From Arthrobacter sp. StoSoilB5 (GTDB lineage Bacteria > Actinomycetota > Actinomycetes > Actinomycetales > Micrococcaceae): a stretch of 64,000 nucleotides of DNA. Below, one piece after another: positions 51,770 through 62,765 of this stretch; position 1 is the stretch's first letter, and each line of letters starts with the position of its first letter. Both the position numbers and the translations under genes were made by a program. The stretch covers positions 62,001 through 126,000 of the forward strand of contig NZ_AP024646.1 in the NCBI RefSeq assembly GCF_019977235.1. The letters run 5' to 3'. The notes under the pieces were generated by a model, which was not told the DNA's origin, did no database searches, and saw nothing but the letters and a program-made list of their open reading frames with translations.

Positions 51770-52546
51770 TCAGGCCAGCCCAGCCAGCCCGCCGAGGACG
51801 TCGGCCAACGTAGCTGAAGAAGTTTCCTTCAATTCAAGTGAGACAGATTCGCCCTCTACCCGCGGAGTCAGGACGTGCACGCTGCTGGGGCCGGTGTACA
51901 CGGTGACAGTAGGAAAGTCGTTTGTGTCGGCGTTGAAAACCACTACGTTGCTGGCCGCTTGGGTGTCGGCCAGAGCGGTCGCCGCGTACTCTTCGAACTC
52001 GGCCTCCGTGTAAACATTCGGATCAGTGTCGCGGTGGGCCACCGTGTTCGGATCAACAAATTCAGCAAGGCGCGGAGCCAGTTGATCGCGGGTGACAACG
52101 GTGAAGCCGTGCAGCCCGCCTTCGTCCACTTCCTCCAGCAGCACGCCGTCATCGTGGATGTAGCCGTAGAGCCAGCGCTTGCCGGTGGAAACGGTCCGTT
52201 CCACGGACACAACGCTGCTGCCGCTGCGGCGAAGCGTCAGGGCACCGGTGATTTCCTCGGTGGCGTGCAAGCGGGTGGGTTCGGTCTCGCCTTCAAAGAT
52301 GACAGGGTAGACGAGTTCCTTGGCGAGCAGTCCGCGCAGGGCCACCGCGCACATAAGCTCCTTACTGGCATCCTGCGCTGTGAGCCACGGAAGGGCGACG
52401 ATTTGTTCGTGCTGGACGCCGTCCAGTGCAACAACCTCTTCATCAGTCAACGTCGGCAAGGACTTGCCGACCGCGCTGGCCGACGCCAGGACCTTGGCTG
52501 CAGCCTGTACGTCCCGTTCGGTCCATTTCATGGTGCTGGTGGTCAT
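51770..52546 (-). CDS. WXG operon protein, possible substrate-specific chaperone
   Basis: 258 residues, acidic and soluble, with mixed alpha/beta composition (MKWTERDVQAAAKVL at the start; SVVSVERTVSTGKRWLYGY and TVYTGPSSVHVLTPRVEGES as strands). Size, acidity and position directly after a WXG100 protein recall EspG-type chaperones of type VII secretion, but no EspG motif can be proven by eye. ATGA overlap with the WXG gene and GGAGGG upstream. Confidence 0.5.
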   Translation of the reverse strand: MTTSTMKWTERDVQAAAKVLASASAVGKSLPTLTDEEVVALDGVQHEQIVALPWLTAQDASKELMCAVALRGLLAKELVYPVIFEGETEPTRLHATEEITGALTLRRSGSSVVSVERTVSTGKRWLYGYIHDDGVLLEEVDEGGLHGFTVVTRDQLAPRLAEFVDPNTVAHRDTDPNVYTEAEFEEYAATALADTQAASNVVVFNADTNDFPTVTVYTGPSSVHVLTPRVEGESVSLELKETSSATLADVLGGLAGLA

Positions 52547-53523
52547 CCGAATATCCCTCCGACAAAGTTTCCGACTGACTTGGCGGCATTACCGACCCCG
52601 TCTGCCACCTTACTGCCTACATCCTTGGCAAAATTGCCCACTTCCCGGGCGCCATCGGCGACATAACTGCCAGGGTTCCGCGCGAAGTTACTAATGGAAT
52701 CCCAGTTGTCAGCCACCAGGTTGCCCAGGGCCCAGGCGCCGGCAACGATGCCCGCACCGATCACGATCGGGGCGCCGATGGGCCCCAGCAGGGCTGCGCC
52801 GCCAGCTGTCATGAGCATGATGCTTCCCACGCCGCCCACTACGGACAGGCCGCCGGCAACCCGGTCTCCCGTACCGCGCCAACCGTCGTGCTCGGGACTG
52901 ATCATGTCGCTGATGCCGCCCACGATATTTAGCGGCGCCGCCAACGCCCCAGCGATCCGGAGGCCCTTGGAGAACTTCGTGGCGTCCTGAAAAGCCTGGC
53001 TGTAAGGAATGTTCGCCTTGAGGTCCGTGATGACGTCAGTGACCTTCTCGCCGCTGCGCAGGGCACTTAGGGCATCCCGCAGCACTGTACCGCCGGCCCG
53101 CCAATTGGTGAGTACCTCGCGGGTCTTGACCCATTCGGCGTGACCAAGCTTGCCGTACTTGTAGGCAGTCCAGAGCTGCGCACCCAGTTCCTTGACACCT
53201 GTTGCTGTGTCATAAACATCTTTCAGGACGCCCACCGATGTGCCGGAGCCGTCATTGTGGCTTGCAAATTCCTGCTGGTTGGCGTGCTTCTTGAGCTGGC
53301 TCGCGTTGTCCCGCAGCATGTTGGCGGCCTTCACCAGGCTCTGCCTGTGCTGGCTGTTCCAATCGCTCTTGAAGACTGTGGCATCGCGTCCTTGCCACGC
53401 CGTTGCCGAGTTGATGGCGTTGGACAGCTGCGCGCTCTGCAAATTGATGGCGTCGGCAGCTTTGCCCATGACGCCGGCCAGACTGCGTAGCTGCGCAATG
53501 TCCGCGCCGTAGAACCCAGCCAT
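52543..53523 (-). CDS. WXG100-domain protein with hydrophobic Gly-rich C-terminus
   Basis: 326 residues from ATG 53523 (GGGGG upstream). The N-terminal 90 residues are a WXG100 helical hairpin with W-x-G in ATAWQGRDATVF near residue 44. A middle helical region follows. The C-terminal 120 residues are Gly/Ala-rich, with hydrophobic helices (VVGGVGSIMLMTAGGAALLG, then IGAPIVIGAGIVAGAWALG) and an amphipathic repeat end (NFAKDVGSKVADGVGNAAKS). This resembles long WXG/LXG-type secreted effectors or pore-like proteins. No EssC/EccC ATPase is in the window, so a secretion machine would have to be elsewhere. Confidence 0.75.
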   Translation of the reverse strand: MAGFYGADIAQLRSLAGVMGKAADAINLQSAQLSNAINSATAWQGRDATVFKSDWNSQHRQSLVKAANMLRDNASQLKKHANQQEFASHNDGSGTSVGVLKDVYDTATGVKELGAQLWTAYKYGKLGHAEWVKTREVLTNWRAGGTVLRDALSALRSGEKVTDVITDLKANIPYSQAFQDATKFSKGLRIAGALAAPLNIVGGISDMISPEHDGWRGTGDRVAGGLSVVGGVGSIMLMTAGGAALLGPIGAPIVIGAGIVAGAWALGNLVADNWDSISNFARNPGSYVADGAREVGNFAKDVGSKVADGVGNAAKSVGNFVGGIFG

Positions 53524-53632
53524 GTGAAACCCCCTGTGTACATGCGTCGTAAAGTCTCGTCCCAGCCTAGGCGGACCTGGAAGCGGCAGCGATGGGGAGA
53601 CATCCCCATGTGCATAACTCCGACTTAAAGTG

Positions 53633-53679
53633 CGACGGCGGCTGGTGCGGTTCACATGGAACCGCACCAGCCGCCGTCG
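53633..53679 (-). terminator. 21-bp perfect stem-loop downstream of ppa
   Basis: The 21-nt arm at 53633-53653 is exactly complementary to 53659-53679, with a 5-nt loop. It lies 43 nt beyond the ppa stop and should terminate ppa before the WXG operon promoter. Confidence 0.8.
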
Positions 53680-53722
53680 GGCAAGTCAAGCGCAGGGCGC
53701 CTGCGTGCCAAAGGCAGGGCCG

Positions 53723-54211
53723 TTAGTGGCCTTCGGCCGAGAAGCGCTTGATGGAAGCTTCCAGCTCGGCTTCGGCAGCGGCGCGGTCGCCCCAGCCCTC
53801 GGCCTTAACCCACTTGCCGGGCTCCAGGTCCTTGTAACGTGTGAAGAAGTGCTCGATTTCCTTGATCAGGAATTCGCTGACGTCGCTGACTTCCTGGATG
53901 TGGTCGAAGCGTGCGTCAACCGGAACGCAGAGGACCTTGGCGTCTCCGCCGCCGTCGTCGGTCATGTTGAATACGCCGATGGGGCGGGACTCAACGATGA
54001 CGCCCGGGTGCAGGTCGAAGTCCTGCAGGAGCACCAGTGCGTCCAGGGGGTCGCCGTCTTCGCCCAGGGTGTTCTCAAAGAATCCGTAGTGCGTCGGGTA
54101 CTGCATGGAGGTGAAGAGGACGCGGTCCAGGCGGACGCGGCCGGTTTCGTGGTCAACTTCGTACTTGACGCGCGATCCCTTGGGGATCTCGATGGTCACG
54201 TCGTGCTTCAT
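53723..54211 (-). CDS. ppa: Inorganic pyrophosphatase (soluble family I)
   Basis: 162 residues, normal for the hexameric bacterial enzyme. Landmarks: [18 protein letters not shown] (substrate-site Lys/Glu), [15 protein letters not shown], the signature [15 protein letters not shown] [13 protein letters not shown], and [13 protein letters not shown]. It hydrolyses pyrophosphate to drive biosynthetic reactions. AGGAG precedes ATG 54211. Divergent from dacB. Confidence 0.96.
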   Translation of the reverse strand: MKHDVTIEIPKGSRVKYEVDHETGRVRLDRVLFTSMQYPTHYGFFENTLGEDGDPLDALVLLQDFDLHPGVIVESRPIGVFNMTDDGGGDAKVLCVPVDARFDHIQEVSDVSEFLIKEIEHFFTRYKDLEPGKWVKAEGWGDRAAAEAELEASIKRFSAEGH

Positions 54212-54354
54212 GGCGTGCTCCTTGACGGGTGGGGGTGGGGCGCGGCAGGCGAAAGTGCAGCCGGCGCCGCCGACTACTATTGAGGATATAGCGAGAGGCC
54301 CGGGTTTCTTGAACCGGCGGGACATTTTCAGGACTGACAGGACCAAGCAACTGC

Positions 54355-55800
54355 ATGAAGGGCGTTAAAAACGGGGGTGCCCGGAAGTGGGTGTCCACGG
54401 CGTGGGGGCGCTTGAAGTGGCCGATGCTGTTGACGTTGGTTCTACTGTGCGTGGGGGCGATCGTGGTGGTCGGCATGGTGCCAGGACTCTTCAGCGCACC
54501 CAAGCCGTCACCTTCCGCGCCGCCATGGCAGCAGGAGCCCGGCCGCCTGTCCCAGGCCAACGGCGTGCTTCCCCTGGACCCTGATGCGCCAACACCGGTA
54601 CCAGCTGAACTGTCACGCCTTTTGAATGCGGCCCTGAAACCGTCCGGTGCCGGCAGCATCACTGGCGTGGTCATGGACGCCTCCACAGGCACGGTCCTGT
54701 TCGACCGCGATGCCAACGCGAACCGCATCCCGGCGTCGAACATGAAGCTGTTGACCGCAGCGGCCGCTTTGAAGGCGCTCCGTCCCGAATCGCGCTTTAC
54801 CACCCGTGTGTTAGCCGGTGCTGACGCGTCAACAGTGGTGCTGACCGGGGGAGGGGACGTGCTGCTCGGCGGAGGTGCTTCCGATCCCGCGGCTGTGATG
54901 GGCCGGGCCGGGCTTGCAACCCTGGCCGCCGATACTGCCGCTTCTTTGGCTACCGATGGGGTCAAAGGGCCCGTGACCGTGCAGGTGGATGACTCGCTGT
55001 TCACGGGCGCGCCACTGAATCCTGCGTGGAGCCTTGACGACGTCGCCGCCGGTGAGACTGCCCCCTTGTTTTCCCTCGCCCTGAACTCCGGGCGCTATTC
55101 ATCCACGATTACCACCGGGGCGCGTCCCCAGGATTCGGCATTCACCACCGCCCAGGCTTTCGCCGAACAGTTAGTGGCTGCCGGCGTCGAGGTGCGTCCC
55201 GGCGTCGAACGCGGCAAGGGCGTCCCGGCGAAGGTGCTGGCCGCCGCTGAGTCCGCAACCGTGAGCGAGCAAGTGGACCTCATGTTGGAAACCTCGGACA
55301 ACTTCCTGGCCGAGGCGCTCGGGCGCATGACCGCCATTGCTTCCGGACAGGAAGCCACGTACGACGGCGCCACTGCAGCCGTGCGGCAACGGCTGGGGGA
55401 GTTGGGAATCGCCGCCGGTCCGATGCAGTTGGCCGATGTTTCGGGCCTTGCCTTGGAGAACCAGGTCAGTGCCCGCCAGTTTGCGGAAGTAGTCCGTGCC
55501 ATCACCAGCGGACCGGACCTCAGCCTGCGGACCGCCCTGGACGGATTCCCGGTGGCGGGACTTACCGGCACCCTGGACGACAGGTATGTGGACCCAAGCA
55601 CTGCCGAGGGTGCAGGCCTTGTCCGTGCCAAAACCGGGACGCTCAACACCGTCATTGCTTTGAGCGGGTACGTCGTTGACGCTGATGGGCGACTACTGGT
55701 GTTCTCGTTCATCGGCAATGGCCTGGAACCGGGTGCTGCTGGAAACAAGGTGGCGATGGACCGCTCGGCGTCTGTGCTGGCCTCTTGCGGGTGCCGCTAG
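54355..55800 (+). CDS. dacB: D-alanyl-D-alanine carboxypeptidase/endopeptidase (PBP4, DacB type)
   Basis: 481 residues. An N-terminal signal-anchor helix ([20 protein letters not shown]) is followed by a Pro/Ser linker and the class C penicillin-binding fold. S-x-x-K is in [17 protein letters not shown] near 124, S-x-N in [13 protein letters not shown] near 323, and K-T-G in [11 protein letters not shown] near 429. It trims or cleaves peptidoglycan cross-links outside the membrane. Length and inserted domain fit the PBP4 group. Start of the conserved dacB-protease-tilS-hpt run. Confidence 0.93.
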   Translation: MKGVKNGGARKWVSTAWGRLKWPMLLTLVLLCVGAIVVVGMVPGLFSAPKPSPSAPPWQQEPGRLSQANGVLPLDPDAPTPVPAELSRLLNAALKPSGAGSITGVVMDASTGTVLFDRDANANRIPASNMKLLTAAAALKALRPESRFTTRVLAGADASTVVLTGGGDVLLGGGASDPAAVMGRAGLATLAADTAASLATDGVKGPVTVQVDDSLFTGAPLNPAWSLDDVAAGETAPLFSLALNSGRYSSTITTGARPQDSAFTTAQAFAEQLVAAGVEVRPGVERGKGVPAKVLAAAESATVSEQVDLMLETSDNFLAEALGRMTAIASGQEATYDGATAAVRQRLGELGIAAGPMQLADVSGLALENQVSARQFAEVVRAITSGPDLSLRTALDGFPVAGLTGTLDDRYVDPSTAEGAGLVRAKTGTLNTVIALSGYVVDADGRLLVFSFIGNGLEPGAAGNKVAMDRSASVLASCGCR

Positions 55801-55865
55801 AAGCAAACTCCCCCCGCTCCGCGCGGAGCGAACTTAAGGGCCCATTGTCAGTGTCATGTGGTGTG

Positions 55866-56996
55866 ATGGACCGTATGGTGTCATCTGCCCGAGATTCGTC
55901 AGCAGGGGCCCCGTCCCTGATCAATTGGGACCTGGCCGCCTCCACGGCTGCCCGGCTTACCCCTCCCGGTCCCGCGCTGAGCGCTGGGGAAATCGGCAAG
56001 GCGGTGGACAACCTGCGTTTCAACGCGGATATCTCTGTCCCGCACGTCCACGACATCACCGGGCTTGAAGCGGCGCGGGATCTGCGGGATTCGCACGTCC
56101 TCGTCGTAGACCGCGCTTCATGGTCCAAAGCCAACACCCAGAGCTTCTCCGTCATGCTCCAGCCGGCCCTGGAGAAAATGCTGGAGTCCCGCAGCAGTTT
56201 GTCCATGACACCGGCTGCCGCTGCCGCCAGCGGTGCCATCACGGGCAGCCAGCTCGGTGCGATCCTTGCTTTCCTGTCCAGCAAAGTCCTGGGGCAATAC
56301 GACCCCTTCGCGGCGTTGGCCCCGGAAGCCCACGTCCCCCAGGGCGGGCGCCTTCTCCTCGTTGCACCGAACATCATCTCCGTGGAACGCGAACTCAATG
56401 TGCACCCGGACGACTTCAGGCTTTGGGTATGCCTTCACGAGCAAACCCACCGCGTTCAGTTTGCCGCCGCCCCTTGGTTGCGCGACCATATGCTGGGCGA
56501 AATCGAGAAGCTCAGCAGCCATCTCCTCGGCAACATGGATTCCCTGGTTGAACGGGCGGCTGCCGTAGCCAAGTCCCTGAAGGACCGCGCCGCATCGGGC
56601 AACGTTCCGGGCCGGGGTGCAATTCTGGACCTCCTGCAGGATCCCGAGGAGAAGGCTTCCCTGTCCCACATCACTGCCGTCATGAGCCTCCTCGAAGGTC
56701 ATGCCAATGTGGTGATGGATGCCGTGGATTCCAGCATCGTCCCGTCGGTGAAGACGATCCGCCAACGCTTCAATGACCGCGGCAAGGACCGCGGCATCAT
56801 TGAGAAGTTCATCCGTAACCTCCTCGGTCTCGACGCCAAGATGCGCCAGTACACGGACGGCGCAAAGTTCGTGCGCGAGGTTGTTGAAGTCGGCGGAATG
56901 GAAGGCTTCAACAAGGTGTGGAACTCAGCAGAAAACCTTCCCACCGAGGAAGAGATCCACAATTCCAGGCAGTGGCTTGAGCGGATGGGGCTTTGA
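55866..56996 (+). CDS. Zinc-dependent metalloprotease (DUF2342, F420-associated family)
   Basis: 376 residues. The family zinc motif HEQTHRVQF lies near residue 199, with downstream SLLEGHANVVMDAVD supplying the third ligand region. Start MDRMVSSARDSSAGAPSLIN; ATG 55875 is an alternative. In actinobacteria this protein sits beside tilS and dacB, exactly as here; its physiological substrate is not known. Its stop overlaps the tilS start. Confidence 0.88.
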   Translation: MDRMVSSARDSSAGAPSLINWDLAASTAARLTPPGPALSAGEIGKAVDNLRFNADISVPHVHDITGLEAARDLRDSHVLVVDRASWSKANTQSFSVMLQPALEKMLESRSSLSMTPAAAAASGAITGSQLGAILAFLSSKVLGQYDPFAALAPEAHVPQGGRLLLVAPNIISVERELNVHPDDFRLWVCLHEQTHRVQFAAAPWLRDHMLGEIEKLSSHLLGNMDSLVERAAAVAKSLKDRAASGNVPGRGAILDLLQDPEEKASLSHITAVMSLLEGHANVVMDAVDSSIVPSVKTIRQRFNDRGKDRGIIEKFIRNLLGLDAKMRQYTDGAKFVREVVEVGGMEGFNKVWNSAENLPTEEEIHNSRQWLERMGL

Positions 56997-58192
56997 GCGT
57001 ACCTGTCTTTGATGGCGGCATCGATAGTGGTTCTGATAGTGGTTCCGGCAGTGGAATGACAGGCAAGGGCCGACGCCGGCCGGGCCGTTTGGCGCCAGTC
57101 GTCGGCAAGGCGCGGAAGCAGCTGCAGAACGCCCTGGCCGCTGCGGGTTACCCGGAGCGTGTGCTCGTAGCTTGCAGCGGAGGGCCGGATTCACTTGCGC
57201 TCGCAGCTGTGGCTGGATACTTCGCCCGGCGCGGCCATGTGGACGGGCACCCGATCTCCGTGGCTGGCGTCGTGGTTGACCATCAACTTCAGGCTGGCTC
57301 GGCAGAGGTAGCTTCCCGGACGGCAGCTGTATTGCGGGATCTGGGGCTTGCACCTGTAGAAGTGCGCACGGTGGAGGTCGCATCCACTGGGTTCGGGCCT
57401 GAAGCTGCAGCCCGCGATGCCCGGCACGCAGCACTCGAAGCCGCCGCAGATGACCTCGGTTGCGATCACATCCTGCTCGGGCACACCTTGGATGACCAGG
57501 CCGAACAGGTGCTCCTGGGCCTTGCCCGCGGCTCAGGTACACGTTCCTTGGCTGGCATGAGGCCGGTCCGGGGACGCCTGCTCCGTCCCTTCCTGGGCCT
57601 CCGGCGGGAAGAAACCCTGGAAATCTGCGAGGTTGAGGACCTGGAGCCGTGGCATGATCCGAGCAACAATGACCCTGCGTTCGCGCGCTCGCGGACACGC
57701 GCCGAGGTCATGCCTGTGCTGGAAGAAAAGCTGGGGCCGGGTGTTGCCGAATCTTTGGCCAGGACTGCCGCGATTCTGCAGCAGGACGCCGATTTCCTTG
57801 AGGATCTCGCAAACGAGACGTATCTCTCCCTGGTACACCGAACTGAAGACGGCTCGTGGATGCCGGAGGACGCCGTCCGCGGGCTTCCGGCAGCGTTGAG
57901 GTTCCGCGTCATCGCGAAGGCGGCGGCCGACGTCGGGGGCCAGCAACCCGGGTACGGGCGGCTCCAGGCCGCGGAAGCGCTGCTTCGTCGCCAGGGTTCG
58001 GCGGGACCCGTTGAACTTCCCGGCCACGTTAGCGTATATCGCCTGTCCCTCAGCGATTTGGAGCAGGAACGGGCGGGATCTTCCGTTGCTTCGGCTGCTG
58101 CCGGGACGGGTGATTCGGCCACTGGCGGTCCCCGCGAGGCCGCGCGCTGTGGGAAGCTAGTATTCCGGCATCAGAAATCGCCCCAACAGTAG
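56993..58192 (+). CDS. tilS: tRNA(Ile)-lysidine synthase
   Basis: 399 residues. The PP-loop ATP motif is [20 protein letters not shown] near residue 58, followed by [19 protein letters not shown] and [16 protein letters not shown] in the catalytic domain, and a shorter C-terminal helical domain. TilS converts the wobble C of tRNA-Ile(CAU) to lysidine. TTG 56993 shares bases with the preceding stop. The first 20 residues are a Gly/Ser/Asp repeat, so ATG 57056 may be the real start. Confidence 0.93.
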   Translation: MSVPVFDGGIDSGSDSGSGSGMTGKGRRRPGRLAPVVGKARKQLQNALAAAGYPERVLVACSGGPDSLALAAVAGYFARRGHVDGHPISVAGVVVDHQLQAGSAEVASRTAAVLRDLGLAPVEVRTVEVASTGFGPEAAARDARHAALEAAADDLGCDHILLGHTLDDQAEQVLLGLARGSGTRSLAGMRPVRGRLLRPFLGLRREETLEICEVEDLEPWHDPSNNDPAFARSRTRAEVMPVLEEKLGPGVAESLARTAAILQQDADFLEDLANETYLSLVHRTEDGSWMPEDAVRGLPAALRFRVIAKAAADVGGQQPGYGRLQAAEALLRRQGSAGPVELPGHVSVYRLSLSDLEQERAGSSVASAAAGTGDSATGGPREAARCGKLVFRHQKSPQQ

Positions 58193-58223
58193 CCGCACCC
58201 GAGCATCAAAACAGGAGCCATTG

Positions 58224-58775
58224 GTGGATTCAAACGACGTCCAGGCAGATCTCAAGCACGTTCTTTACACCAAAGAGCAGATCCAAACGCGCATCGCTGA
58301 ACTGGCTGCGCAGATCGACAAGGACTACGAAGGCCGCGAACTGCTGATCGTTGGTGTCCTGAAGGGTGCCGTGATGGTCATGGCGGACCTGGCGCGTGCT
58401 TTGCACAGCCACGTCAGCATGGACTGGATGGCGGTTTCTTCCTACGGCTCCGGCACGCAATCCTCGGGCGTTGTCCGGATCCTGAAGGACCTCGATACGG
58501 ACCTCATGGGCAAGGACGTGCTGATCGTCGAGGACATCATCGACTCCGGCCTGACGCTTTCATGGCTCAAGTCCAACCTGGAATCGCGCGGTACGGCCAG
58601 CGTCGAGATCTGCACGGCCTTCCGTAAGCCCACCGCGGCAAAGGTTGAGATCGACGTCAAATACGTCGGCTACGACATCCCCAACGAGTTCGTTGTTGGC
58701 TATGGCCTGGATTACGCGGAGAAGTACCGCAACCTGGACTTCGTGGGCACGCTGGCCCCACACGTTTACGAGTAA
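58224..58775 (+). CDS. hpt: Hypoxanthine phosphoribosyltransferase
   Basis: 183 residues. The PRPP-binding motif is [18 protein letters not shown] near residue 95. A flexible loop holds the [11 protein letters not shown] segment, and the core has [21 protein letters not shown]. It salvages hypoxanthine and guanine to IMP and GMP. GTG 58224 has AGGAG at proper distance; TTG 58221 is in frame just before. Follows tilS by 31 nt in the conserved actinobacterial order. Confidence 0.95.
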   Translation: MDSNDVQADLKHVLYTKEQIQTRIAELAAQIDKDYEGRELLIVGVLKGAVMVMADLARALHSHVSMDWMAVSSYGSGTQSSGVVRILKDLDTDLMGKDVLIVEDIIDSGLTLSWLKSNLESRGTASVEICTAFRKPTAAKVEIDVKYVGYDIPNEFVVGYGLDYAEKYRNLDFVGTLAPHVYE

Positions 58776-58826
58776 CCTGCCCTTTACTTGCGCCTTTTCA
58801 GGCAAACATAAGGACGTGGGAAGCCG

Positions 58827-59879
58827 TTGACGAACAAAAGCATTGGCATCAAGGATGTAGCCGTTGCCGCCGGCGTGTCTGTCACCACTGTTTCCCACGT
58901 TCTGAACGACGTGGCCTACGCCCGCATCAGCGCGGAAACACGGGAGAAGGTCAAAGCCACGGCGGAACGCCTCGGCTACGGCCCAAACCGCCTGGCCCAG
59001 GCCCTGCGCACGCAGCGTACCGGGATGCTGGGGCTCATCAGCGAGGAAATTGCCACCACACCACACGCAGGGCGGATCATCCTTGGTGCGGATGAGGCCG
59101 CCAGGGCGCGGGGCTACAACCTGATGATCATCAACACCTCTGGTGCGGCAAGCGACGAGTCCCGGCAGGCCGACGTCGAGGCCCTTCTGGAGCGCCGCGT
59201 TGATGGCATCCTGTATGCCACCATGTACCACCGCGAGGTCACTTTGCCGGAGAACCTGAGTTCGGTTCCCGCGGTGCTTGTGGACGCTGAAAGCCTGGCG
59301 GGCAGCGTCGCTTCGGTAGTCCCCGATGAAGAGGGCGGCGCAAGGGTAGCCGTGCAGAGCCTTCTGGACGCCGGCCACCGACGGATCGGTTTCCTGAACA
59401 ACACCGACGACGTCCCGGCAACCCGGGACCGCCTGCGTGGTTTCCGGAACGCCTTGAACGAAGCAGGGCTCGACGGCGGTGCCGCACCTGTGGAGTCCGA
59501 ACTTTCCGAAGTGCAGGGCGGCTATGTTGCCGCCTTGCGGATGTTCAAGCGCGAGGACCGGCCCACGGGCCTGTTTTGCTACAACGACCGCATGGCCATG
59601 GGCGCCTACCGCGCAGCGGCAGAGTTGGGAATCAGCATTCCCAACGAACTTTCCGTGGTGGGTTTCGATGACCAGGAGCTCATCGCGGCCAACCTCCACC
59701 CAGGCCTGACCACAGTGGCCTTGCCCCACTACGAGATGGGTGCCTGGGCCACCGAGCGCCTGATTGATGCCATCGAAGGCAAAACAGACCTCGCTGTCCT
59801 TGCTTCCAAACCGACGATTCTGGAATGTCCCCTGGTGACCCGTGATTCCATCACTGATCCCCATGCAGGTCTGTCCTAG
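58827..59879 (+). CDS. LacI-family transcriptional regulator
   Basis: 350 residues. The LacI helix-turn-helix and hinge are complete: GIKDVAVAAGVSVTTVSHVL, then ISAETREKVKATAERLGYGP. The periplasmic-binding-like effector domain has MLGLISEEIATTPHAGRII, RRVDGILYATMYHRE, FLNNTDDVPATRDRLRGF and ELSVVGFDDQELIAANLHPG. It represses sugar-use genes in response to an unknown ligand. It stands alone between hpt and ftsH, with no sugar genes next to it, so it may act elsewhere. TTG start at 58827. Confidence 0.92.
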   Translation: MTNKSIGIKDVAVAAGVSVTTVSHVLNDVAYARISAETREKVKATAERLGYGPNRLAQALRTQRTGMLGLISEEIATTPHAGRIILGADEAARARGYNLMIINTSGAASDESRQADVEALLERRVDGILYATMYHREVTLPENLSSVPAVLVDAESLAGSVASVVPDEEGGARVAVQSLLDAGHRRIGFLNNTDDVPATRDRLRGFRNALNEAGLDGGAAPVESELSEVQGGYVAALRMFKREDRPTGLFCYNDRMAMGAYRAAAELGISIPNELSVVGFDDQELIAANLHPGLTTVALPHYEMGAWATERLIDAIEGKTDLAVLASKPTILECPLVTRDSITDPHAGLS

Positions 59880-60045
59880 CCCGTCATAGGCGAGTATCCT
59901 GTGTACGCCCAGAGGGAACTTTTGAGCATTCCAGTGCGTGAATAACTGGGAACGGTGTATAGCTAGAAACTGAAGCAGCACCATTCGCGCGCAGAAGTTG
60001 CGCCTCGCAGCACTACCAGGAGGGACGGGGCGAAACCCCGATCAG

Positions 60046-62115
60046 ATGAAAGCTAAGAGTTTCTTCAAGGGCCCGGGCATCTGGATTGTTGTCGTCGTCG
60101 GCTTGCTCCTGGTGGCATTCGCAACGCTGGCTCCGGGCGGTTCCACACGCATTGACACCAAGGACGGCCTGGAGCTCCTCGCGCAAAGCGGCAAGGTTGA
60201 GCAGGCCAAGATTTTCGACGCCGAGAACCGCGTTGACCTGGTGCTCAAAGACAGCCTGAACATCGATGGCCAGGACAAAGGGAAGAACGTCCAGTTCTTC
60301 TACGTCACGGACCGTGGTCCGGACGTCGTCAAGGCCGTTACCAGCGCCAACCCGGACAAGGGCTTCACGGACCAGCCGATCGAGAACAACTGGTTCTCCG
60401 GACTGTTCTCTTTGCTCATCCCCGTGCTGCTGCTCGGTGTGCTGTTCTGGTTCCTGCTCTCCCGCATGCAGGGTGGCGGCTCCAAGGTGATGCAGTTCGG
60501 CAAGTCCAAGGCCAAGCTGGTCAACAAGGACATGCCGCAGGTGACCTTCTCCGACGTCGCCGGTGCTGACGAAGCAGTGGAAGAGCTCCAGGAAATCAAG
60601 GAGTTCCTCCAGGAACCGGCAAAGTTCCAGGCTGTGGGCGCCAAGATCCCCAAGGGCGTGCTGCTCTACGGCCCTCCAGGTACCGGTAAAACGCTGCTGG
60701 CCCGCGCTGTTGCGGGTGAAGCCGGCGTTCCCTTCTTCTCCATCTCCGGCTCGGACTTCGTGGAAATGTTCGTCGGCGTTGGCGCTTCGCGTGTCCGCGA
60801 CCTTTTTGAACAGGCGAAGGCCAGCTCGCCGGCCATCATCTTTGTGGATGAAATCGACGCCGTTGGCCGTCACCGTGGCGCCGGAATCGGTGGCGGTAAC
60901 GATGAACGCGAACAGACCTTGAACCAGCTCCTTGTGGAAATGGACGGCTTCGACGTCAAGACCAACGTTATTCTCATCGCAGCCACCAACCGTCCGGACG
61001 TCCTGGACCCCGCGCTGCTCCGCCCAGGCCGCTTTGACCGCCAGATCACCGTTGAAGCCCCTGACATGGTGGGCCGCGAGCAGATTCTGAACGTCCACGC
61101 CAAGGGCAAGCCGATGGCCCAGGGCATCGACCTCCGGGCTGTTGCCAAGAAGACCCCCGGTTACACGGGTGCTGACCTGGCCAACGTCCTCAACGAGGCA
61201 GCCCTGCTGACGGCTCGTTCAAACGCCAACCTGATCGATGATCGCGCTTTGGACGAGGCAATCGACCGCGTCATGGCGGGCCCGCAGAAGCGCAGCCGCG
61301 TCATGAAGGAACTCGAGCGCAAGATCACCGCCTACCACGAAGGTGGCCACGCACTGGTTGCAGCTGCCTTGCGGAACTCAGCTCCGGTCACCAAGATCAC
61401 CATCCTTCCGCGTGGCCGTGCACTCGGCTACACCATGGTGATTCCCGAGGACGACAAGTACTCGGTTACCCGCAACGAACTGCTGGACCAGATGGCCTAC
61501 GCCATGGGTGGCCGTGTTGCTGAGGAAATCGTGTTCCATGACCCCTCCACCGGCGCGTCCAACGACATCGAGAAGGCCACGTCAACGGCCCGGAAGATGG
61601 TCACGCAGTACGGCATGAGCGAACGTGTTGGTGCAGTGAAGCTTGGCCAGGGTGGCGGCGAGCCGTTCCTCGGCCGCGACGCCGCGCAGGAGCGCAACTT
61701 CTCCGACCAGATCGCCTACGTCGTGGACGAGGAAGTACGTCGCCTGATCGACCAGGCGCACGACGAGGCTTACGCCATCCTCACCGAAAACCGCGATGTC
61801 CTGGACCGTCTGGCACTGGAACTGCTTGAGCGGGAGACCCTCAACCAGGCCGAGATCGCCAAGATCTTCCACGACATCCGCAAGCGTGATTTCCGCGAGA
61901 TCTGGCTGTCTAAAGAGTCCCGTCCTGTCCAGTCGATTCCGCCGGTTGAGTCCCGCGCGGAGAAAGCTGAGCGCGAGGCCCAGGAACAGGCCAAAAAGGC
62001 CCGCTTGGACGAGCCGCTGGACGCTGTGGCCCCGCACTCCCAGGGCGTCAGCAGCCAGGAGTCATTCCAGTCACCGGGACCCGACGGCGGCACCGACTCT
62101 CCGCTTCACGGCTAA
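60046..62115 (+). CDS. ftsH: ATP-dependent zinc metalloprotease FtsH
   Basis: 689 residues. Two membrane helices lie near residues 12-30 and 120-142, flanking an extracytoplasmic segment. The AAA domain has Walker A GPPGTGKT near 209 and Walker [16 protein letters not shown]; the second region of homology is [20 protein letters not shown]. The M41 protease domain has the HEGGH zinc site near 431. It degrades misfolded membrane and regulatory proteins. The acidic/Pro-rich C-terminal tail is typical of actinobacterial FtsH. The 166-nt leader upstream holds its promoter. Confidence 0.97.
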   Translation: MKAKSFFKGPGIWIVVVVGLLLVAFATLAPGGSTRIDTKDGLELLAQSGKVEQAKIFDAENRVDLVLKDSLNIDGQDKGKNVQFFYVTDRGPDVVKAVTSANPDKGFTDQPIENNWFSGLFSLLIPVLLLGVLFWFLLSRMQGGGSKVMQFGKSKAKLVNKDMPQVTFSDVAGADEAVEELQEIKEFLQEPAKFQAVGAKIPKGVLLYGPPGTGKTLLARAVAGEAGVPFFSISGSDFVEMFVGVGASRVRDLFEQAKASSPAIIFVDEIDAVGRHRGAGIGGGNDEREQTLNQLLVEMDGFDVKTNVILIAATNRPDVLDPALLRPGRFDRQITVEAPDMVGREQILNVHAKGKPMAQGIDLRAVAKKTPGYTGADLANVLNEAALLTARSNANLIDDRALDEAIDRVMAGPQKRSRVMKELERKITAYHEGGHALVAAALRNSAPVTKITILPRGRALGYTMVIPEDDKYSVTRNELLDQMAYAMGGRVAEEIVFHDPSTGASNDIEKATSTARKMVTQYGMSERVGAVKLGQGGGEPFLGRDAAQERNFSDQIAYVVDEEVRRLIDQAHDEAYAILTENRDVLDRLALELLERETLNQAEIAKIFHDIRKRDFREIWLSKESRPVQSIPPVESRAEKAEREAQEQAKKARLDEPLDAVAPHSQGVSSQESFQSPGPDGGTDSPLHG

Positions 62116-62125
62116 GCTTTCTGCT

Positions 62126-62758
62126 GTGACTCATTTCGACGACGACGACCTCGCCGCCGCCCACGGCTCAGCCACGGACGGCAAGCGGGGCAATAAAGTG
62201 GACCGCCCGCGCATTGAAGCAGCAGTACGTGAAATCCTGCTCGCTATTGGTGAAGACCCCGACCGCGGAGGCCTGAAGGACACACCCAAGCGGGTTGCCA
62301 AGGCCTATGCGGAGGTCTTTGCGGGCCTTCACCAGCACCCGGCGGATGTCCTTTCCACCACGTTTGACCTCGACCATGAAGAGCTTGTCCTCGTGAAGGA
62401 CATTCCCTTCTATTCGACGTGCGAACACCACCTGGTTCCGTTCCATGGGGTAGCTCATGTTGGTTATATTCCGTCACATGACGGCAAGGTGACGGGACTG
62501 AGCAAGCTGGCCCGTTTGGTGGATATTTATGCACGCCGGCCGCAGGTGCAGGAACGGCTCACCACGCAGATCGTCGAGGCACTCGTAAAGCACCTCAACC
62601 CCCGCGGGGCGATTGTCGTCGTCGAATGCGAACACATGTGCATGTCCATGCGCGGCATCCGCAAGCCCGGCGCCAAGACCGTCACCAGTGCGGTGCGCGG
62701 TCAGCTCCATGACCCGGCCACGCGCGCCGAGGCCATGAGCCTCATCATCGGAAGGTAA
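62126..62758 (+). CDS. folE: GTP cyclohydrolase I
   Basis: 210 residues. Signature sequences: [39 protein letters not shown] (zinc Cys and His), [20 protein letters not shown] and [20 protein letters not shown] (second zinc Cys). It forms dihydroneopterin triphosphate from GTP, the first folate step. GTG 62126 is 10 nt after the ftsH stop, so ftsH-folE-folP-folB is probably one operon. Confidence 0.96.
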   Translation: MTHFDDDDLAAAHGSATDGKRGNKVDRPRIEAAVREILLAIGEDPDRGGLKDTPKRVAKAYAEVFAGLHQHPADVLSTTFDLDHEELVLVKDIPFYSTCEHHLVPFHGVAHVGYIPSHDGKVTGLSKLARLVDIYARRPQVQERLTTQIVEALVKHLNPRGAIVVVECEHMCMSMRGIRKPGAKTVTSAVRGQLHDPATRAEAMSLIIGR

Positions 62759-62765
62759 GCAATAT

